Shown: positions 31,585 through 43,774 of the stretch, piece by piece
Layout of the letters: the number at the start of each line of letters is the position of its first letter
Position numbering within the stretch: the stretch's first letter is position 1
NCBI GenBank assembly: GCA_035772735.1
Contig: JASDFA010000006.1
Coordinates: 67,286,001-67,350,000, forward strand
Direction: 5' to 3'
Source of the DNA: Datura wrightii
Taxonomy: Eukaryota; Streptophyta; Magnoliopsida; Solanales; Solanaceae
DNA length: 64,000 bases
The notes under the pieces: generated by a model
What the model was told of the DNA's origin: nothing
Database searches by the model: none
What the model saw: the letters and a program-made list of their open reading frames with translations, nothing else
Translations under genes and position numbers: made by a program

Positions 31585-34003
31585 TGTTACACCCTATAAA
31601 TTGTTGACATTTAGATGGCCTATTCGCATGTTGGTTAAGAGTTTTAGAATGTCACGCATGCTAGAAAAGGCCCGAGGAAAGACCAGACAAGCTCCACGTC
31701 GAACCATCGCAAGAGGAGGCTGGGCAGACCCCCTCCGCGATGGCCAACATGTCACGAAGGGCTCACCTTCGCGATGGCCAACGTGCCACGGAGGTGAGGT
31801 TCAGCCCCAAGTATATAAAGCCCCTACTTCATTTTTTTGTGATAATTATCAGATATTTTCCAGAGAGTAACCAGAAAACAGAGGGCACGAGGGTTCTATT
31901 TAAATTTCCTTCCGTTTACGCTATTAAACGCGATCCAAACTCGAATTAATCTTGGGTAGTGAAGTATTAAGCTGCAGGGAGCATTCCTACAGAGTTAGTT
32001 TCATGAAATTCAGCTGGCGAACCGTCGTCCTACTGAGCTAAGGTAAGTGGAATTGCTCCAAATTAGTGTCAATATACTCCTAGCCCTAAAGTGAGTATTT
32101 CTCTATTCTGGACTTCCGAGAAATAGCGAGTTTTCGGCTGTTTTTCAATAAGTCAAAGTTTTGGCTATATATATATATATATTCAAAGTAGCATTTTCTT
32201 CTAGAATATTGATGAATTTGGTTCTAATTGCTATGAATATGAATGCAGTTGGAAGAAATAGCTGAAAATTAGTCGAGGTACGCCAGATACTCAGAAAGTT
32301 AACGGACAAGGTATGTGAAGCTAGTTTCTTTCGGCAAGTTAGTAATTCCAGTAGAGCAAACTAGTATAAATTCTAGTAGAAAGTTTCAGAAGCGGTACAG
32401 CATGCCAGTATGTAATTTAGTAAGGTACGTCAGGATATTATCGTGTTCAGCCAAAACTTAGTAAAGCAATATAAGTTCCCGTAAAGTATTTCAGAAATAG
32501 AATAGTAGCTTAATATGAATTTTAGAAAGCGTGTTAGAAATAGTAAATCATGTTCACCATGAAACTTAGTTATACAGCATGATTTTCAGCTGAAATATTA
32601 TATCTTGTTTCAGTATCAGATTCAGCACAGTATGACAGAAATTATAGATATACCATTATCAGTTTCAGCATGTATTATATATATACACATTATTATTGTT
32701 AGTTTCAGCATGTATCGTACGCAGTTAGTATTATTAGTTGAGACTTGACTGTGATTTTTTGGGTTGGATTACCTAGCATCCATGACAACCCCAGGGTTAA
32801 TAGTTGTATCAACTCGTCCACCAGAGGGCGAGGATACGTCTCTCTACGGAGTGGCATGCCGTCCCCTAGGGGACGAAGATGGGATGCTAGTTTTCCATAT
32901 TTTCCGTTGGTCGACTTTTATACACCCCCGTCGAGCGGGTACGCCCGGGGTGTTGATTCAGGAGTCCTCCGGACTCAGGTACAGTTATAGTCAGGGGCTC
33001 AGCGGGCCCAAGTGCATACCCAGGGGACCGACAGGATGCTTATAGTTACTATGGGAGATGGGATGACCAGGGTAGGGGTGTAGATTGTGTGTTGGTTGTA
33101 CCTTCCGGCTTATGGGGGCCAGGTAAGGTTTATACGTGCTATGTTATGTTATGTTATGCTATATTATGACATGTTATGTTAGTTATGAATAGATAGACAG
33201 TAGAATGCCACGTTAGCAGGTACGACTCCTACTCCTTTCAGCATAGTTGAGGAAAGTCTTAAACTCGAACTTACAGTCAGTTACAGTCTATTTCTTTCTA
33301 CTTCAATTCTATCAGTGGTATTGCTTGTCTTTAGTTATTTTCAAGCTTTTGCTTTGCATACTCGATACTAGCGGTACTGACGCCCGTTTTGGGGCGCTGC
33401 ATTACTTGCCTGTAGATACTCATAAACGAGGAGCCGATCCCTCGTAATTCTAGCCAGCACACAGAGTCATCATCTCCTGTCATCCGGAGCTAGACAGCTA
33501 GAGGTTTATCATTTTCTTTTGTTGTACAGTATGGGTAGGTCGGGGCCCTGTCCCGACCATCTTATCAGTATTCTTAGAGGCTTGCAGATTGTATATTCCC
33601 TGTGGTTAGCTGTACAGTCCTGTGAGGCCGTGTGTACGTTTTAGCTTGTTTATGATGGTTGTGTGGGGCATTATTCAGTTGGTAGTGGTGATCTTGTTGG
33701 TCGGGTAGCAGTTTAGCACTTGTTTTCTTGATTTAGAAATAACTAGACAGCATGGTGGCCTTGTCAACCCGCATAGGTTCCCTATTGATTCAGTTGTTCT
33801 GGGTGGCTGTTGTCTTCTTACAGGTGGCTATAGGCATAGTCGGCCGGAGGCTGTATTTATAGCCGTTATATAGCCCGTTGTTTCCTTGAATCCAGAGTTA
33901 GAGCCAGCCTGGCACCAGAAATGCTTAGGCTCAGCTAGTCCAGCAGTCCAGGTCCTAGAAGGGCACCAGGTGCCAGTCATGCCTCCCAAGGCGAGGCGTG
34001 ACA
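31585..34003 (+). mobile_element. Solo LTR G in the B 3' LTR
   Basis: 2419 bp, TGTTACACCC...GCGTGACA, flanked by TTTTT (31580-31584, 34004-34008); the empty site is at 21815. It has two direct copies of CGCGATGGCCAAC-TG-CACG (about 31737 and 31770), a TATATAAA box at 31812-31819, a TA microsatellite at 32166-32182, GTTAT repeats at 33142-33180, and R hairpin arms CGCCC/GGGCG (33381-33385, 33392-33396) right after TACTGA. It belongs to a different Tekay-like family from B, C and D and resembles LTR F at its start. Confidence 0.92.
31812..31819 (+). promoter_or_regulatory. TATA box of solo LTR G
   Basis: TATATAAA followed by GCCCC, about 25 bp after the CGCGATGG word pair. The same order of palindromic words then TATA is seen in LTRs A and E. 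Confidence 0.7.
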
Positions 34004-34036
34004 TTTTTGTCATTCCTAAGCCCTAGGGTCCTAAAC

Positions 34037-36566
34037 TGTAACACCCCAAAACTTTCCTAGACCAGACTCAGGCTTCAAGAAAATTCAATAGAAAAATCAA
34101 AAAAAAACATTTCTCAGAACGACTGAGGCAACGAGTCGTGGTCAGCTCCAACAACTCGTTGTGTCAGTCATGGTGAGCTGGTCTTGGCCATTGGGGAACC
34201 AATGAGACAAGGAACGACCCGTTCTGAGAAACAACGAGTCATCCTGTTGTTCGTGGTTTCCCCCAACCCAGAAATCCTTCTCAAGACCCCACAACTCAAC
34301 CAACGAGTCATTTTCAGAAACAACGACCCATTGTGAGAATCGTAGTGTAAGATCTCTGAAATTCCCCTTCCTGTGAAGACAAGAGGAAACAATGACTCGT
34401 TGTTTCCACAAAAGATTCGTTGTCAACCCCGTTGTTTCAACTTAGGTATTTCAAGAAAAATCCCTCCAGTGAACCTAACGACTGGACAGGACGACCCGTT
34501 AGTTCAACCAACGAGTCATGTCACCCGTTGCTTGGTCTCCTAGTTTTCCTTGCCCTTTGACCAGAGGAACCAACGACCCGTTGGTTCATCAACCGAGTCG
34601 TGGTGACCCCCATTGCGAGAGCTAGTGACTTCTTACCTAGGCAGTGGAACCAATGAGAGGTCCTAACGAGTCATGGCCTCAGCCAACGACTCATTGAGTG
34701 ACCCGTTGGAACCCTGTCAGCTAGATTTTAGATTTACATTCCAAGGGTACTTTTGTAATTTTCCACCTACTTAGTCCCTAAACTACATTGTTTTGGGTTT
34801 AAGCAAGGGTTTTAGAGGGGGAAAACTGACGATTTCTCTCATTCTTTTCTCATCTCTTCATTAGTTCAGCGTAGAGTTCTCTTAGGGAAGTTCAAAGCAG
34901 AAGTTAGGGTGTTGGATTCATCTTAGATTTTTCAAGGAATTATCTTGGGTTTCCCATCTCCAGGTATATGGGAATTCAACAAGGTAATAGTTCTTCCCTT
35001 GTGTCCCCAAATTACTCCCTGTTTTTCTTTATCAGTTCTAGCCCTGGAATTATCGAATGCTAAGGAATTGTTACCATATTTCGGATAGTTCATGTGGAAT
35101 ATTATTTGATGTTAATTATCGATATTTTCTTTGTGATTTAAATGATGTTTGTTCTTGAGAAGTGAAATTTAGCTCTAGTTTTTGAACGTAGAAAATCTTG
35201 AATCTTATAATATAGTTTGAATATCGAATTTTGCATTGATTTTATCAGTGTTGGGGACTCCCATGTTGTTAATAGCATTAGAAGTCAATCAGATTGTTGT
35301 CAGCTCAGTTTTAGTAAGAATGTTAGAATTCTCAAGTGTCAGTCAGAAACGTCAGTTGATCAGTTTGACTACAGAAATTTCCGAGGTGTCAGTAGTACCT
35401 CCTAGTTATCAGAATCATATTAGAATTTAGTTTTAGTGGTCCACTAGGCAGTCATGACACTTTTAGATGAGCAGCTCTGACTAGCCTTAGGACCCCAGCT
35501 TCATATTACAGTTTTTTCTTTAGACGGTTATGACACTTCCAGATAAGCAACTCTGACTAGTCTTAGAATCCTATTCCAGAATTCGGTCTGCTAAGACTTA
35601 GGGTTCTTTCATATATGTATCCCTGACTTGTATTGGTCATCCGTTTTGAGTTATCAGCTTAGTATTCATTCTAGGACAATCCAGTAGGAGTAGGACTTAG
35701 CTCCAAGCGGATAGGGGTTCCAGCACACCCAGGTTCCCAGAACTACGTTGCCACCGTACGTTACAGTTTTATTGGCCTCATAGCCCCAGACTCTTGTGAT
35801 CATCCAGTTCATGCCTTTATACCCTGGCAAGGTATATTGAGTCCTACCGATGGGGTGTGTACATCGAACTCCACGTCTAGCTCACGTGGTTATATGTTGG
35901 TTATAGACTCTCTCACTAGTCAGCTTAGTCCAGTTCCATATCAGTTTAGATAATTACTTCATATTTAGAGCATGTTTTTTACCACTAGACAGGGTTCTTT
36001 AGACCATCTCAGTTATTTTAGTTATTCAGTTCAGTAGCTTTAGTTGGTCATTGCATGTCTTTTCAGTTCAGCACTTCTATTATGTTATGTTTTCTCCCAC
36101 TTGCTCAGCACATTCAAAGTACTGACACATACTTTTATGTTGTATCGTTTCATGATACAGCTGCAGGATCTCAGTCTCAACCTCGATAGTTGATCGCTCT
36201 CTGAAGACTTCAGCAGTTCTAATTGGTGCGTCCTCATATTTTGAGGACGGAGATGATTTCATTCAGCTACATTTTCTTTTCTTTTATTTAGATTTGGAGT
36301 TAGCTGGGCCTTGTCCCTGAAACTCATCAGTTGTAGTGGCTTTCAAATGCAGATTAGTTTTTCAAACCTGTAGTTTGTTCAAATATTTTCAAATATTATG
36401 AACCCGCTTTATTTCTATCAAGTATTTATATTTTTGCTTTAAACTTCCGCTATATATATTATATGTTACACAGAATGCCAGTGTATGATATACCAGGGGT
36501 TGACTTGGGGTTACTTGTGACCCCAAGTATAGTGTCTCGTCCAGGGTGTAAACTCGGGTCGTGACA
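34037..36566 (+). repeat. 5' LTR of element C
   Basis: 2530 bp, TGTAACACCCC...GTGACA. At 34125-34710 it has a dense array of ACGAGTCGT, ACGACTCGT and AACGACCCGTT words (at least a dozen). The R/U5 hairpins are GTATCG/ATGATAC-like at 36142-36158 and CGTCCTC/GAGGACG at 36229-36249. Confidence 0.95.
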
Positions 36567-36570
36567 AACT

Positions 36571-36582
36571 TCATATCAGAGC
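36571..36582 (+). other. Primer binding site of element C
   Basis: TCATATCAGAGC, the initiator tRNA-Met type site with two changed bases at its start. Confidence 0.8.
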
Positions 36583-36785
36583 TCTAGGTTTATAGTATCC
36601 TTGGATGTCTGAAAGCCGCATCGAGTAGAGCCCTTTTCATGGATGTGAAGCGCGCCACACTTATAACGGGGAGGCTACGAGATGTTATTAGGAAAACTCC
36701 CTTTATTTCATACTCCTTATCGTGTGTTGAAATTCAATCCCAGAATCATTTTCCTAACTCCTGATCTATTTAATTTTAGTGAATC

Positions 36786-37820
36786 ATGCCTCCGCGATGT
36801 GGTAATAGAAGAAGGGCCGGTAATGCTCACCGACCTGCCCCACCAGCCCCAGCAACCCCTCAAAATGACTCAGTGTCTACCGCAGAATTTAGGGTGGCCA
36901 TTCAACTGCTTGCTCAAACTGTTACCAACTAGGTGAACCAGGAGGTGGTTCCAATCAACAACAACGGTTCCGCAGCAACCGCCCTAGTGTGGGACTTCAC
37001 CCGGATGAATCCTCCAGACTTTCATATATCTAAGGTGGGAGAGGACCCACAAGGATTTTTGGACGAGATTAAAAAGATCACCTGAATCATGGGTGTCAGT
37101 CCCTTAGAGAGTGCCGACTTGGCTGCCTACCAGCTGAAGGGGGTAGCTCAGGTTTGGTACGAGTAGTGGAAGGAGGGGAGGCCAGCAGAGCCAGGATTGG
37201 TGGTCGAGCCAAGGGCTTGCATGCTGAAGTTCATGAATCTGAGATAGGGAAACCGGACAGTAGAAGAGTATGCTCTAGAGTTGACCAGGTTGTCCAAATA
37301 TGCTCCAGAGATGGTGGTCGAGCCAAGGGCTCTCATGTTGAAGTTCGTTAATGGGGTGTCGAACCTGGTCCTCAAAGAGTACAGGACAGCAATGCTGATT
37401 AAGGATATTGATCTCTCCAGTCTGATTATCTATGCTCAGTAGATTGAGGCAGAAAAACTAAGGGACATGAAGCGAAAGAACAAGCGGGCAAGGACTAGCT
37501 AATCAGATTATGGCCACCAGAGGCCAGGCGGTAGCAGCCGCCTACAGCAGCATCGGAGGGGTGGAGCATCTGACTCTCAGTCCAGAGTTACAATGTTGGC
37601 AACAGATATCTAGCTTGCCCTAAGTGTGGCAAGAATCACCTAGGAGAGTGTCTTCGGGGGTCGAGAGAATTGTGTTGGTTGTGGACAGCTTGGTCAGCGG
37701 CTTAAAGAATGTTTGTCAGCAGGACGGGGAAGGTCATAATCTTGCCTCAGTAGCTCCAGCAGGCCAACCAGCTCAGCAAGCTAATACATCAGGTACAGAG
37801 GGCGGTCAATGCCAAAACCG
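36786..37820 (+). pseudogene. Element C gag, broken and internally rearranged
   Basis: Starts ATG 36786 with MPPRCGNRRRAGN, then AEFRVAIQLLAQ, FTRMNPPDF, EDPQGFLDEIKKIT and LESADLAAYQLKGVAQVWY. Stops in the TN-VNQ, IT-IMG and WYE-WK stretches fit C-to-T changes. After the WKEGRPAEP stretch the expected region up to the next MLEFMNL-like motif is missing. It is replaced by an extra copy of VVEPRA-MLKF (37199-37237), whose normal copy is at 37313-37351. The C-terminal zinc knuckles are decayed. Confidence 0.88.
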
Positions 37821-40670
37821 TTTTTATGCATTATCATCTCATCAGGATCAGGAGAACTCACCGGATGTGGTCAGGGTATGTTACGTCTTTTCCACCTAGA
37901 TTATATGCCCTACTAGATCCGAGGGCCAAACTATTGTTCGTGACTCCATACATAGCTTTTCAGTTTAATATCAGTTCAGAGGTCCTCTCAGAACCATTTT
38001 CAGTCTCCACCCCAGTTGGCGAGTCAGTTATGTCACGACCCAAACGTACACCCGGATCGTAGACACGGGACAAGGAGCCCCGAGAGACCCCAAGTCAACC
38101 CATAGCATGAGCATACATCTAATTCAGTCACATAATTGGAAGAATTAGCATAGAAAACATAATCATAACATAACATAGGGGAAAACAATTCAATACTTAT
38201 ACAATATGGGGGAATACAACTTTTTAGTCTGATAAGCCTCTAAACACGAAAGGCGGATTGATGGGACAACTCCCCAACTAATCCAACATCCAAAAACTGA
38301 AGGAATAACATAGAGTGTGAACATGTAGCCCTCGTAACATGAAGACTCACGAAGTACGCAGTGGGAAAGTCTGAATCTATCTATGGGTGAGGATGAGCAT
38401 GAGAACTGGGACCTGTATCATGAGACGATACAGCATAGAAAGTATGCAGTCAGTACGTGGAATGTACTAAGTATGCAAGGTAAGTAAAGCAGACATTTAA
38501 AACATGTATGAAACTCATAAATGTTCATAAGAGTAGGACAGCGAGCTCGTATTATAAATCATTATAACATATTATACGACTCACGATTTTCAAAACATTC
38601 GTAACATAAACATAGTCATAATCATAAGAGAATAACTTCTCTTAACATAACTTGAGCAAACATACTAAATTATAACATGCATAAATCATGAGGAACAGTG
38701 GGATATTCTCTTAACCGATATACCCCATATTAGCATACATGAAGCCCGACTTGAAACCCTAGTCGGGAGGGTGTTCGTACCTTGCCAAGGGTAGGAACCA
38801 TGAAGGGCGTGATCACACATGAAAAGGGCCATTTGGGCTAGGGACAAACATAAATGAGTCCCAACATACCTATGGTGGCACGTAGTTCATGAGATCCGGG
38901 ACTTAACCTGAGCCGCGAACCTACTCAGTGTTCGATACTACTCCCAAAATATATATAGTGCTCATAATAATACATACATGAATTCATGAGCTAGTTAAAT
39001 CATGATAATCATAAACATGCTTGAACATACATGAATTAGCCATGACTTGAGGCTCGTGAGTCGGCCAGAACACAATAAATGCTTAGTAAAATACATGCAT
39101 ACTTGTAGATCATGCATATAGTTTAAATTTCCATAAGACCATAATATATAACACAATATATTCATGATTTAATTATAATACATGTTGGGCTTATCAAAAA
39201 TATCAATGGATCAATGGATCATAAATCGGTTTATCATGGGCATGCATAATCGAGCTTAAATGATTAGAAATTCAAAATCATCCATATTAATATCAAATTT
39301 AGAGCTCAAAAAGATGATCAAAATCAGTAGATAATTATAGGGTTTCAAAATCACAAGACCCATAATTAAATCATTAAATTTTATACAAACCAAATATAAA
39401 ACCCCATGAGTTTTTAAACAAATTTTTGAGTAATTAATAGAGAAGGAGCATGGGTGTGGAAAAATCCACCTATTAAAGACCTTACATACTTGGGATTATC
39501 AACTCCTAACCCTCCTTAAAAGCCCAAGAATGAAATTGAAGGAATTGAGGTGAAAAGCTTTAAATCTCCCCTTATATCACTTGTCAAAATCCTTGCATGC
39601 ATGAATGGGAGTTTAGGAAGGTTTATTTTCTTAAAAATCCATCTTTCCCAAGACAAAACGACGTAATTTAGGCCCTTATATCATGAAAAAGTCAAAATAC
39701 CCTTAATGAACCTGCCCTGAAAACTGGCTGGATGGAACCAACGGACAGCACCAGTGGGTTGTTGGAACCCACCACGACCCGGCGTGTCTTTCGTGGAATG
39801 AACTGCTAATGACCTAGTCTTGGATCCAAAAAATGGGTCGACAGAATGACCTGTACCTCCAACCCACGACTCGTTACATCGTGCATGGTTAGTCCCCTAA
39901 ACCTTGGCATCTCATCTTCTAACGAGTCACACAACGACCCGCCACCATAAACAACGGATCGTTGTTTGCCCCTGTTAAGTCTACTGGAAAACTTAATCCT
40001 CCAACCACGACCACAACCAACGACCCATGGCTTCTCCTAACGGGTCGTTGAGTCTCCCGTTGTTTACACTATTGCCCAGCCTGATCCTAACCATGTTTGC
40101 AAAGGACGGTCCATTGTATCCCACAACGGGTCATCATACCTCTCGTTGTCTCCACTACCACCAACATTTCCCCAACCAATGACTGCATACAAGGACTCGT
40201 GGTTTGATACCACGAGTTTTTCTGTGGTCCGTGCTGCGATATTTTGCCAGTTTTCTACACTTTTCAAATTAATTTCCTGGGTCTATTCTTAGGCCTTCCC
40301 GGGGTATTACAAGTTAGAGCCAGCTGGGTGTATAGGAACTGCCCAATCTCAGTCTTCAATAAAGTCATTCTACCTGACCTTGTAGAGTTATACATGGTCG
40401 GCTTCGACCTCATTCTTGGCATGCATTGGTTACACTCTGGTTATGCCTCAGTTGACTGTAGAACTAGGGTCGTCAGGTTTCATTTCCCTAATGAGCCAGC
40501 TCTAGAATGGAAGGGCAGTAGTTCAGCACCTAAGGGTAGGTTTATTTCCTACCTTATGGCCAGGAAGCTTATATCTAAGGGGTGTATTTACCATCTAGTT
40601 CGGGTCAAGGATTCCAACTCTGAGACCCCAACCATCCAGTCAGTCCCTGTTGTCAACTAGTTTCCAAATG
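37821..40670 (+). pseudogene. Element C protease, split by a solo LTR
   Basis: The first part (LYALLDPRAKLLFVTPYIAFQFN, with DPRA where DxGA is expected) ends at VGESV at 38030. The second part resumes at 40312-40316 with RASWVYRNCPISVFNKV and continues through DLILGMHWLHSGYASVDCR and IYHLVRVKD to 40660. The 2281-bp insert plus 5-bp duplication accounts exactly for the break, and the frame matches across it. Confidence 0.9.
38031..40311 (-). mobile_element. Solo LTR in the C protease gene, minus strand
   Basis: 2281 bp, plus-strand TGTCACGACCC...GGGGTATTACA, between AGTTA duplications (38026-38030, 40312-40316). Read on the minus strand it starts TGTAATACCCCGG. Reversed R hairpin GTATCATGAGACGATAC is at 38417-38433, and an array of CGACTCGTT, AACGGGTCGTT and ACGACCC words at 39740-40215. 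It is a Tekay-like LTR related to B's. No internal sequence remains. Confidence 0.95.
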
Positions 40671-41480
40671 TATTCCCCGAAGATCTTCCCGGAGTTCCTC
40701 TTAAACGGGAAATCAACTTTGGTATCGACCTTATTCCAGAAACTGAGTCCATCTCCATCCCTCCTTATAGAATGGCTCCGGTTGAACTTAAGGAGTTGAA
40801 GGAGCAGCTAAAAGATCTTCTTGATAAGGGTTTTATTAGACCCAGCATCCCTCCTTGGGGTGCTCCAATGCTATTCGTGCGAAAGAAAGATCGTCTCTAA
40901 GAATGTGCTATCCCTCCTTATTTGTGCACATTCGTACCCTAAGAATATGCAATGATTACCGTCAGTTGAACAAGGTCACAGTCAAGAATAGGTATCCCCT
41001 ATCCAGAATTAATGACCTATTTGACCAACTTCAGGGAGCCAGTTGTTTCTCAAAAATAGATCTCAGGTCGGGGTATCATCAGCTAAGAGTCAGAAAGTGT
41101 GACATACCGAAAATAGCTTTAGGACTCGATGTTGTCACTACGAGTTTGTGGTTATGTCCTTCGAACTAACAAATGTCCCTGCAACCTTTATGGACTTGAT
41201 GAACAGAGTCTTCAAGAAGTATCAGGATATGTTCATCATTGTGTTTATCGACGACATTCTGGTATACTCCAAAAATGAGAAAGAGCATGCTAATCACTTG
41301 AGGATAGTGCTTCAAACCCTCAGAGACCACCAGTTGTTCGCCAAGTTCAGCAAGTGCGAATTCTGGTTGAAGTTTGTGACTTTCCTGGGTCATGTGGTCT
41401 TGGATGAGGGTATTCAGGTTGATCCTCAAAAGATAGCAGTCGTAAAAGACTGGCCCAAACCTATATCCCCAACCGAACTT
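40671..41480 (+). pseudogene. Element C reverse transcriptase
   Basis: [61 protein letters not shown] at 41244-41258 (both catalytic Asp kept) and [18 protein letters not shown]. It is broken by a roughly 45-bp insertion at 40893-40945 flanked by two copies of CTAAGAATRTGC, and by a frameshift near 41125. Confidence 0.92.
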
Positions 41481-42065
41481 AAAAGTTTCTTGGCTTTGGC
41501 TTGTTATTACCGGCACTTTGTGGAAGGATTTTCTTCTATAGCATCTCCTCTGACTAGGCTGACTCAGAATAAGGTGAAATTTCAGTGGTCATATGCGTGT
41601 GAGAAGAGTTTCCAGGACTTAAAAACTCAACTCACCACCGCTTCAATATTGACCCTACCAGAAGGATCAGATGGGTTTGTAGTATAATGCGATGCTTCCA
41701 GAGATGGACTCGGTTGTGTTCAGATGCAACGGGGCAAGGTGATAGCCTACGCCTCCAAACAGCTCAAAGTTCAAGAGAATAATTATCCAACTCATGGCTT
41801 AGAGTTGGCAGCGGTGGTGTTTGCATTGAAAATATCGAGACACTATCTGTACGGGGCTCACGTGGATTTTTTCACCGATCACAAGAGCCTTCAGTATGTA
41901 TTTAGTTAGAAGGACCTAAATCTTTATCAGAGAAGGTGGTTAGAGCTCCTGAAAGATTATGACATGAGCATGCTATACCACCTAGGAAAAGCCAATGTGG
42001 TGGCTGACACCCTAAGTAGAGTGTCTATAAGCAGCATGGCTCATGTTGAGGAAGGAAAATAGGAA
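41481..42065 (+). pseudogene. Element C RNase H
   Basis: [18 protein letters not shown] (stop in place of Tyr at 41685), [29 protein letters not shown] and [10 protein letters not shown], then VVADTLSRVS. The catalytic residues of YCDAS, LELAA and TDHKS are present, so this domain is the best preserved of C. Confidence 0.9.
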
Positions 42066-43255
42066 TTGGCGAAGGATATTTACAGACTAGCTCGGTTAGG
42101 GGTGCATTTGGTTGACTCAGCTGAGGGTGGAGTGGTGATGCAAAGCGGGTCAAATTCCTATTTGGTTGTTGAAGTTAAGTCCAAACAGGATGAAGATCCC
42201 ATTTTACTTAAACTTAAGGAAGCGGTCCTCAGGAAAGAGGTTGAGGCTTTCTCCAAAGGGGGAGATGGTGTGCTCCATTACCAAGGCAGATTATGTGTAC
42301 CAGAAGTCGGTGCTACTAAAATTGCGATTTACGGGATATTTACTGGTGGAACGACATGAAGAGATACATTGCCGAATTCGTTGCTAAGTTCTCAAACTAT
42401 CAGCAAGTCAAGGTAGAACACCAGAGATCAAGAGGTATGACCCAGGATATCAGCATACCTATGTGGAAGTGGGAAGAAGTGAATATGGACTTTATTATGG
42501 GTCTACCTCGAACTCGCCAGCAACATGATTCTATCTGGGTAGTAGTAGACCGGATGACTAAGTCAGCATATTTCCTCCCAGTAAAAACCATAGATTCAGC
42601 TGAGGACTATGCTAGACTTTATATTCGGGAGTTGGTCAGGCTTCATAAGGTGCCATTATCCATTATCTCATACAGAGGTACCCAGTTCACCACGCATTTC
42701 TGGAAGTCTTTTCAAAAAGGACTTGGTACCCAGGTCAAGCTCAGCACAGCTTTTCACCTGCAGACAGATGGGCAAGCTGAGGGGACTATTTAGACCCTAG
42801 AAGATATATTGAGAGCATGCACGATCGATTTCAAGGGTAGTTGGGATGACCACTTGCCTCTTATCGAGTTGGCGTACAACAACAGCTACCACTCCAGTAT
42901 CCAGATAGCCCCGTTTGAGGCATTGTATTGTAGGAGGTGCAGATCTCCCATTGGGTGGTTTGAGGCTGGTGAAGCTACTATAATCAAGACAGACTCGGTT
43001 CATGAAGCTATGCAGAAGGTACAGCTCATTAGGGAAAGATTGAAAACAACTTAGAGCCGTCAGAAATCTTATGATGATATGAGGAGAAGAGAATTAGAGT
43101 TTGCTTTGAATGACGGGGTCTATCTGAAAATTTCACCCATAAAAGGGGTGATGAGATTTGGGAAGAAGGGGAAGCTCAATCCGAGATATGTGGGACCCTA
43201 CAGAATTCTGAGGTGAATTGACAAGGTAGCTTATGAGCTGAAATTACCTTCAGAA
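42066..43255 (+). pseudogene. Element C integrase with part of its zinc domain deleted
   Basis: Near 42308 the sequence runs from LCVPE straight into VGATKI, so the usual stretch with the first zinc-binding His is gone. The core has WVVVDRMTKSAYFLPVKT and TDGQAEGTI with the catalytic Glu, followed by a stop at 42791. The rest, including [12 protein letters not shown] and RYVGPYRILR, has stops near 43053 and 43216. Confidence 0.9.
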
Positions 43256-43545
43256 TTGGCATCTGTGCACCCAGTATTTCATGTCTCACTATTGAAGAAG
43301 TGCATCAGTGATCCAACTTCAATTGTGCCATTGGACAGCGTGGGAGTGAAAGATAGTCTCTCATACAAGGAGGTCCCAGTCCAGATCCTTGATCTTCAGG
43401 TTCGTAAGCTGAGGAACAAAGAGGTAGCTTCAATCAAGGTCTTATGGAGAATCAGCATGTAGAAGGAGCTACGTGGGAAGCCGAAGCAAATATGATGGCT
43501 AGATACTCACACTTGTTCCCTTCCAATTCAGTTCCGGCATCAGGT
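43256..43545 (+). pseudogene. Element C chromodomain end of pol
   Basis: [40 protein letters not shown], then after a one-base shift [25 protein letters not shown]. The terminal stop has become a sense codon (TCA for TGA) near 43540. Confidence 0.85.
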
Positions 43546-43774
43546 ACTAAATTCCTCCCTTGTATCTATTCAGTCCCATACTCACCAGCTTTATTTAGAT
43601 TTTCTATGTTCATTCTAGTTGCATCAGCTCTTTTAGTACGATGAAGTTAGTTCAGAATCAGTTACTCCTTTTGAAACCAGCTCATAGTCTCAGTCTAGAA
43701 ATCTCAACTCTTTTCATTGTTTTTTCAGCAGTTTTAGTCTTCATTCGGGGATGAATGATCCCAATGGGGAGATA

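Noticed and set aside
32745..33045. Two overlapping ORFs in solo LTR G
   Set aside because: They lie inside a solo LTR with both ends defined and resemble no protein; chance ORFs in a GC-richer stretch.
36682..36936. ORF starting at 36682 as the C gag start
   Set aside because: The recognisable gag frame (MPPRC...) starts at 36786 in another frame; the longer ORF is a shadow.
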